Shown: one piece after another, positions 5,707 to 8,016 of the stretch
Numbering within the stretch: position 1 is the stretch's first letter
Layout: the number at the start of each line of letters is the position of its first letter
DNA from: Candidatus Woesearchaeota archaeon
Lineage (GTDB): Archaea; Nanobdellota; Nanobdellia; SCGC-AAA011-G17; VGLX01
Reading direction: 5' to 3'
Assembly (NCBI GenBank): GCA_016866645.1
Contig: VGLX01000046.1
Location: forward strand, 1 to 8,016
DNA: 8,016 nt
Position numbers and translations under genes: made by a program
The notes under the pieces: model-generated
Seen by the model: only the letters and a program-made list of their open reading frames with translations
The model's database searches: none
What the model was told of the DNA's origin: nothing

Positions 5707-6588
5707 CTATTTCTGGCCCTGCAGTATTATCAAATCTTCAGTAGTTAGCCTTTTCTTAGTTTTCAACTTCTCTTCAACTTCTTTCATCTTCTCGTCTAAT
5801 AGTTTTTGCTGTTCAGCCTCTTGCTCTTTCTGAGCTTCTCTCTTGAAATTATCGAGCTGCGCCTGTATCTCATGCAAGGCCATAAGCTTCTCTTTCAGCC
5901 TAGAATTAGTTTCTGAGAACTTTTTCTTGAACTCTACGAATTTATGGTATGTCTCTTCCTGCTGGTCTTTCAGGGTGTTTATCTCTTTAGAGGTGGTTAT
6001 GAAGTCCTCGAATCCTTCCTTGTTATTTTTTGACAGTTCTTGAAGCTTCTTATGTGCTTCGTCCGCTTTCTTTCTCGCATCGTCTATCTTTTTGGATACT
6101 TGGTCGATCTTCTCTATCAGCTTGTTGACTTCTGAAGACTCTTCATAAGTCTTCCTGAGCTTTTTTATCTGCTCCATAATCTTCTTCTCTTTATCAAAAG
6201 ACAACGCTTCCGTCTCTATCGAAGATTCCAGCTTGTCAATCTTAGATTTGATGCTAGACGGGTCAGATTTGATGCCGTGCTTCTGGAAGAAGTCCTGTTT
6301 TTCCTGGTTAAGCTGCTTTATCTCAGCCACTAGTTTCTTAACCTCGTTATTATACCTATCCCGTTTAGACTTTTCATCATAAAGCTGCTTTGAGAATTCG
6401 TCGTTAGTGTGCTTTATCCCTTTTATATTAGTTATAAGTGAAGAAACATTCTTGTATAGGTCTTCTTTCTTCTTAAACCAAGACTCTTTCTGTTCATTTA
6501 GGGTGTTGAGCTCTTTCCTAAGTCCTGCTATCTCTTGCTTGAGTTCTCTGCTCTTTTGGATTAGTTCATCTTTCTCTTTGTTGTCCAT
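5707..6588 (-). CDS. Long coiled-coil protein, archaeal Bfr1-like/COG1340 type
   Basis: 293 residues, almost wholly heptad-patterned and rich in Lys, Glu, Gln and Leu, without signal peptide or membrane helix. A short break around HGIKSDPSSI (104-113) divides the coiled coil. It ends in KKRLTTEDLIILQ (278-290), a non-coiled tail seen in a widespread group of archaeal coiled-coil proteins that I associate with COG1340 and, more distantly, with the eukaryotic polysome-associated protein Bfr1. That assignment is from memory of the pattern, since coiled coils resemble one another by composition. It lies 61 bases downstream of the P1/aL12 gene on the same strand. No Shine-Dalgarno motif is present. 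AAAAGTAT (6611-6618, minus strand) is centred about 26 bases before the ATG, so a leaderless separate transcript is possible. A ribosome- or mRNA-linked role is inferred from the neighbours only. Confidence 0.75.
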   Translation of the reverse strand: MDNKEKDELIQKSRELKQEIAGLRKELNTLNEQKESWFKKKEDLYKNVSSLITNIKGIKHTNDEFSKQLYDEKSKRDRYNNEVKKLVAEIKQLNQEKQDFFQKHGIKSDPSSIKSKIDKLESSIETEALSFDKEKKIMEQIKKLRKTYEESSEVNKLIEKIDQVSKKIDDARKKADEAHKKLQELSKNNKEGFEDFITTSKEINTLKDQQEETYHKFVEFKKKFSETNSRLKEKLMALHEIQAQLDNFKREAQKEQEAEQQKLLDEKMKEVEEKLKTKKRLTTEDLIILQGQK

Positions 6589-6619
6589 TTATCAACACGA
6601 TTTTTTCCGCATACTTTTG

Positions 6620-6634
6620 AAAAAAAGGGAAAAT
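6620..6634 (-). terminator. Candidate U-tract terminator after the ribosomal protein block
   Basis: On the minus strand this is TTATTTTCCCTTTTTTT, with seven consecutive T at 6626-6620, beginning about 15 bases after the stop of the P1/aL12 gene. Archaeal intrinsic termination relies on such T-runs with or without a hairpin; no strong hairpin is visible. Confidence 0.4.
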
Positions 6635-6649
6635 AAGGCTTTGCTGTGT

Positions 6650-6964
6650 TTATCCGAACAGCGCGCCTAGTCCTGCTACTGCTTTAGCTTCGTCTTCCTT
6701 CTTCTCTTCTGCGGATTTTTCTTCTTTCTCTTCTTCTTTCTTAGCTTCGCCCGCAGGCGCTGATGCCGGAGCCGCCGCTGCTACTGGTATTGCTGCTTCT
6801 TTTATGGCCTTCTCTATATCTACGCCATCAAGCGCGGATACTAGCGCTTTTATTTGTGCATCATCTTTCTTTATACCAGCAGCTTCTATAACTTTTTTCA
6901 CGTTAGCTTCGTTAATCTCTTTGCCTGCTTTGTGCAATAGCATCGCTGCGTATATCAGTTCCAT
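6650..6964 (-). CDS. rpl12: Ribosomal protein P1/aL12 (archaeal L12 stalk protein)
   Basis: 104 residues, the usual archaeal length. The N-terminal dimerisation and uL10-binding helices (1-56) begin MELIYAAMLLHKAGKEI. An Ala/Pro hinge follows (about 58-74), then a Lys/Glu-rich acidic tract (75-95) and the conserved factor-binding end AGLGALFG (97-104). It forms dimers on uL10 in the large-subunit stalk and recruits translation GTPases. GGAGGT lies 8 bases before the ATG. It follows the uL10 gene by 50 bases, in the standard archaeal order uL1-uL10-L12. Having its own strong ribosome binding site fits the need for several L12 copies per uL10. Confidence 0.96.
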   Translation of the reverse strand: MELIYAAMLLHKAGKEINEANVKKVIEAAGIKKDDAQIKALVSALDGVDIEKAIKEAAIPVAAAAPASAPAGEAKKEEEKEEKSAEEKKEDEAKAVAGLGALFG

Positions 6965-6972
6965 TGTATTTT

Positions 6973-6978
6973 ACCTCC
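6973..6978 (-). promoter_or_regulatory. Shine-Dalgarno site of the P1/aL12 gene
   Basis: GGAGGT on the minus strand, 8 bases before the ATG at 6964. Confidence 0.75.
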
Positions 6979-7001
6979 GAAACTATTTTATTATGAACCC
7001 C

Positions 7002-7008
7002 AAAAAAA
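7002..7008 (-). terminator. T-run between the uL10 and L12 genes, possible partial terminator
   Basis: Seven consecutive T on the minus strand begin 6 bases after the uL10 stop. It could reduce or end transcripts from upstream or mark a processing point. An AT-rich stretch after it (about 6981-6996) might house an internal promoter for L12, but no clear TATA box stands out. Confidence 0.25.
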
Positions 7009-7014
7009 TATTCC

Positions 7015-7881
7015 TTATCCTTCCAGATGCGCAAGCTTCTTTACAGCTTCCATCTGCATGTTCGCTTGTCCGAGCATCCTAGCCGCTTTGTCCTCAGTCA
7101 TTATGTCAGTCGACTCTACCAACGCTAAGGTGTCCCTATGCGCCTTACTTATCAAGAGCGTAACGTTCTCTGAAGCGATATACCCTATCTCGATTGATAA
7201 CGCCATACTCTCGGATATCGCGGATCTTAAGCTGTTCATGTATGATTCTTCATCTATTTCTAGCAATGAGCGGTCGTATATTGTTCCGTTTTCATAAACT
7301 AGGACTATGTTAAGACCTACTTCCATGGGTTCTATTCCAAACCTTGCCAGCATGTCTGCCTGTTTAGGGGTTATCTTTTCTCCGGATTTTACGAATTTGA
7401 CATCTGCGATTACTGAAAGTTTACCTTCTTCTACCTTGGTCTTTATTCCTACTTGCGCTAGTTCACTTATTATAGGCCCTGGCGTGAACTGCGTAGGTCC
7501 TGCAGGTATCATAATGTCTGTTGGGGCTATCTGCCCAGCCTTAGCAGGGGCTTTAGACTTACTAGCCGCCAAAGTTTTGTAAAGCTTGAAAGGGTTCTCT
7601 TTCGTGAATATTAGCGCAGGCATGCCACTCATTGAGCTAACAACCTTATCAATGTTAGGCTTTTCCTTCATCTGCTGCAAGGCTATCTTGATAAGCCTCT
7701 TCTTGGTCATCTTAAGCTCTAACATCTCTTTAAGCTTAACCCTCATCCTCTGCAGCTGCAGTGTCGGAAGGTTTTCCATGTCTACTAAGCCGAATATAGG
7801 ATAAGAGTTGACAAGCTTGATTATGTCTTTCACTTCATCTTTCTTCCATTCAGGTATTTTTTTAGCACCTTTTCTTGTCAT
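7015..7881 (-). CDS. rpl10: Ribosomal protein uL10 (P0, stalk base), lacking the acidic C-terminal tail
   Basis: 288 residues. The N-terminal rRNA-binding domain (about 1-105) contains YPIFGLVDMENLPTLQLQRMR (27-47, family hallmark). The archaeal/eukaryotic insertion domain (about 118-190) shows IPAGPTQFTPGPI (125-137), EGKLSVIADV (152-161) and GIEPMEVGLN (182-191). The C-terminal helix (about 261-287) is the spine for L12 binding. Archaeal uL10 is usually longer and ends with an acidic tract and a GLGALFG-like peptide; here it stops at AVKKLAHLEG. It anchors L12 dimers and rRNA at the GTPase centre. The start at 7881 has GGGAGGTGA 5 bases upstream and the normal N-terminus. A longer reading from 7965 would run through the uL1 gene out of frame. 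The uL1 stop is 1 base before this ATG, so coupling is likely. Confidence 0.95.
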   Translation of the reverse strand: MTRKGAKKIPEWKKDEVKDIIKLVNSYPIFGLVDMENLPTLQLQRMRVKLKEMLELKMTKKRLIKIALQQMKEKPNIDKVVSSMSGMPALIFTKENPFKLYKTLAASKSKAPAKAGQIAPTDIMIPAGPTQFTPGPIISELAQVGIKTKVEEGKLSVIADVKFVKSGEKITPKQADMLARFGIEPMEVGLNIVLVYENGTIYDRSLLEIDEESYMNSLRSAISESMALSIEIGYIASENVTLLISKAHRDTLALVESTDIMTEDKAARMLGQANMQMEAVKKLAHLEG

Positions 7882-7882
7882 C

Positions 7883-8016
7883 TTACTCACCTCCCTCTTC
7901 AGGCTTCTTCTCCTCTTTCTTTGCCTTTTCTTTCTTACTAGCCGCTTTGGTTTCTCTAGCTTCATCGCCTATTACAACAGGCGATCCCATAGTGAGTTTT
8001 ATCATGACGTTCCTGA
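7883..8016 (-). CDS. rpl1: Ribosomal protein uL1, C-terminal end (partial)
   Basis: Only the last 43 residues are in the window; the gene continues beyond 8016. NVMIKLTMGSPVVIGD matches the closing strand of uL1 (the usual form is close to VKLTMGPxV). It is followed by about 25 residues of Lys/Glu-rich tail (ETKAASKKEKAKKEEKK, ending PEEGGE) beyond the normal fold. uL1 forms the L1 stalk of the large subunit and in many archaea represses its own operon by binding a leader mRNA; that leader would be outside the window. The TAA is separated from the uL10 ATG by one base. Confidence 0.9.
   Translation of the reverse strand, partial: RNVMIKLTMGSPVVIGDEARETKAASKKEKAKKEEKKPEEGGE
7887..7895 (-). 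promoter_or_regulatory. Shine-Dalgarno site of the uL10 gene, inside the end of the uL1 gene
   Basis: GGGAGGTGA on the minus strand nearly fully matches the archaeal 16S 3' end and lies 5 bases before the ATG at 7881. It overlaps the last codons of uL1 (encoding EGGE), supporting translational coupling. Confidence 0.75.

Noticed and set aside
5843..7804. Plus-strand frames opposite the coiled-coil, L12 and uL10 genes
   Set aside because: They are antisense to well-supported genes, rich in Ser, Phe and Cys as expected of complements of Lys/Glu-rich coding sequence, and show no recognisable motif.
7882..7965. 28-residue N-terminal extension of uL10
   Set aside because: It is the uL1 3' end read out of frame, giving an Arg/Lys-rich string. 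The start at 7881 has a near-perfect Shine-Dalgarno site and the normal uL10 N-terminus.
1..8016. tRNA, rRNA, CRISPR array, insertion sequence or prophage hallmark
   Set aside because: No cloverleaf, rRNA core, regularly spaced direct repeats, transposase or terminal inverted repeats were seen on either strand.

Overview
The window looks like a piece of an archaeal chromosome, most likely a DPANN lineage of the Pacearchaeota/Woesearchaeota type. The evidence is a uL1-uL10-P1 (aL12) ribosomal block with an archaeal acidic L12 ending in GLGALFG, TATA-like boxes at spacings typical of archaeal promoters, a mix of strong GGAGG ribosome binding sites and apparently leaderless genes, archaeosortases, and an acidic secreted protein resembling DPANN putative S-layer proteins. 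The phylum is an inference from gene style; no rRNA is present. Coding density is high, with several overlaps.

Layout. 1-820 (minus): N-terminal 273 residues of a secreted, probably surface, protein with a signal peptide, two Ig/cadherin-like domains and an acidic third domain; its C-terminus lies outside the window. 821-1233: AT-rich intergenic region holding two outward-facing promoters and at most a doubtful 29-codon ORF. 1234-3297 (plus): a 687-residue protein that I read as two diverged metallophosphoesterase-like halves, the first carrying a coiled-coil insertion. 3294-4492 (minus): PAP2 phosphatase followed by a dolichol/polyprenol-kinase-like CTP-dependent enzyme, overlapping by 22 bases. 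4581-5695 (plus): two paralogous exosortase/archaeosortase-family membrane proteins overlapping by ATGA. 5707-8016 (minus): the end of uL1, then uL10, P1/aL12 and a long coiled-coil protein of the Bfr1-like archaeal type.

How the parts may fit. The PAP2 phosphatase and polyprenol kinase are the two enzyme types expected to return spent polyprenyl (dolichyl) carriers to the monophosphate form used for glycan transfer. The divergent archaeosortase pair would process C-terminal sorting signals on exported proteins, and the protein at 1-820 is an obvious candidate surface protein, although its sorting signal cannot be seen here. Positions 1-5695 may therefore be a cell-envelope cluster, with the tandem metallophosphoesterase-like protein as its unexplained member; this is inference from proximity. 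Positions 5707-8016 are a translation block in which the L12-adjacent coiled-coil protein is the least understood.

The least familiar items are the double metallophosphoesterase-like protein with partly eroded metal motifs, the tandem archaeosortase pair, and a uL10 that lacks the usual acidic tail.
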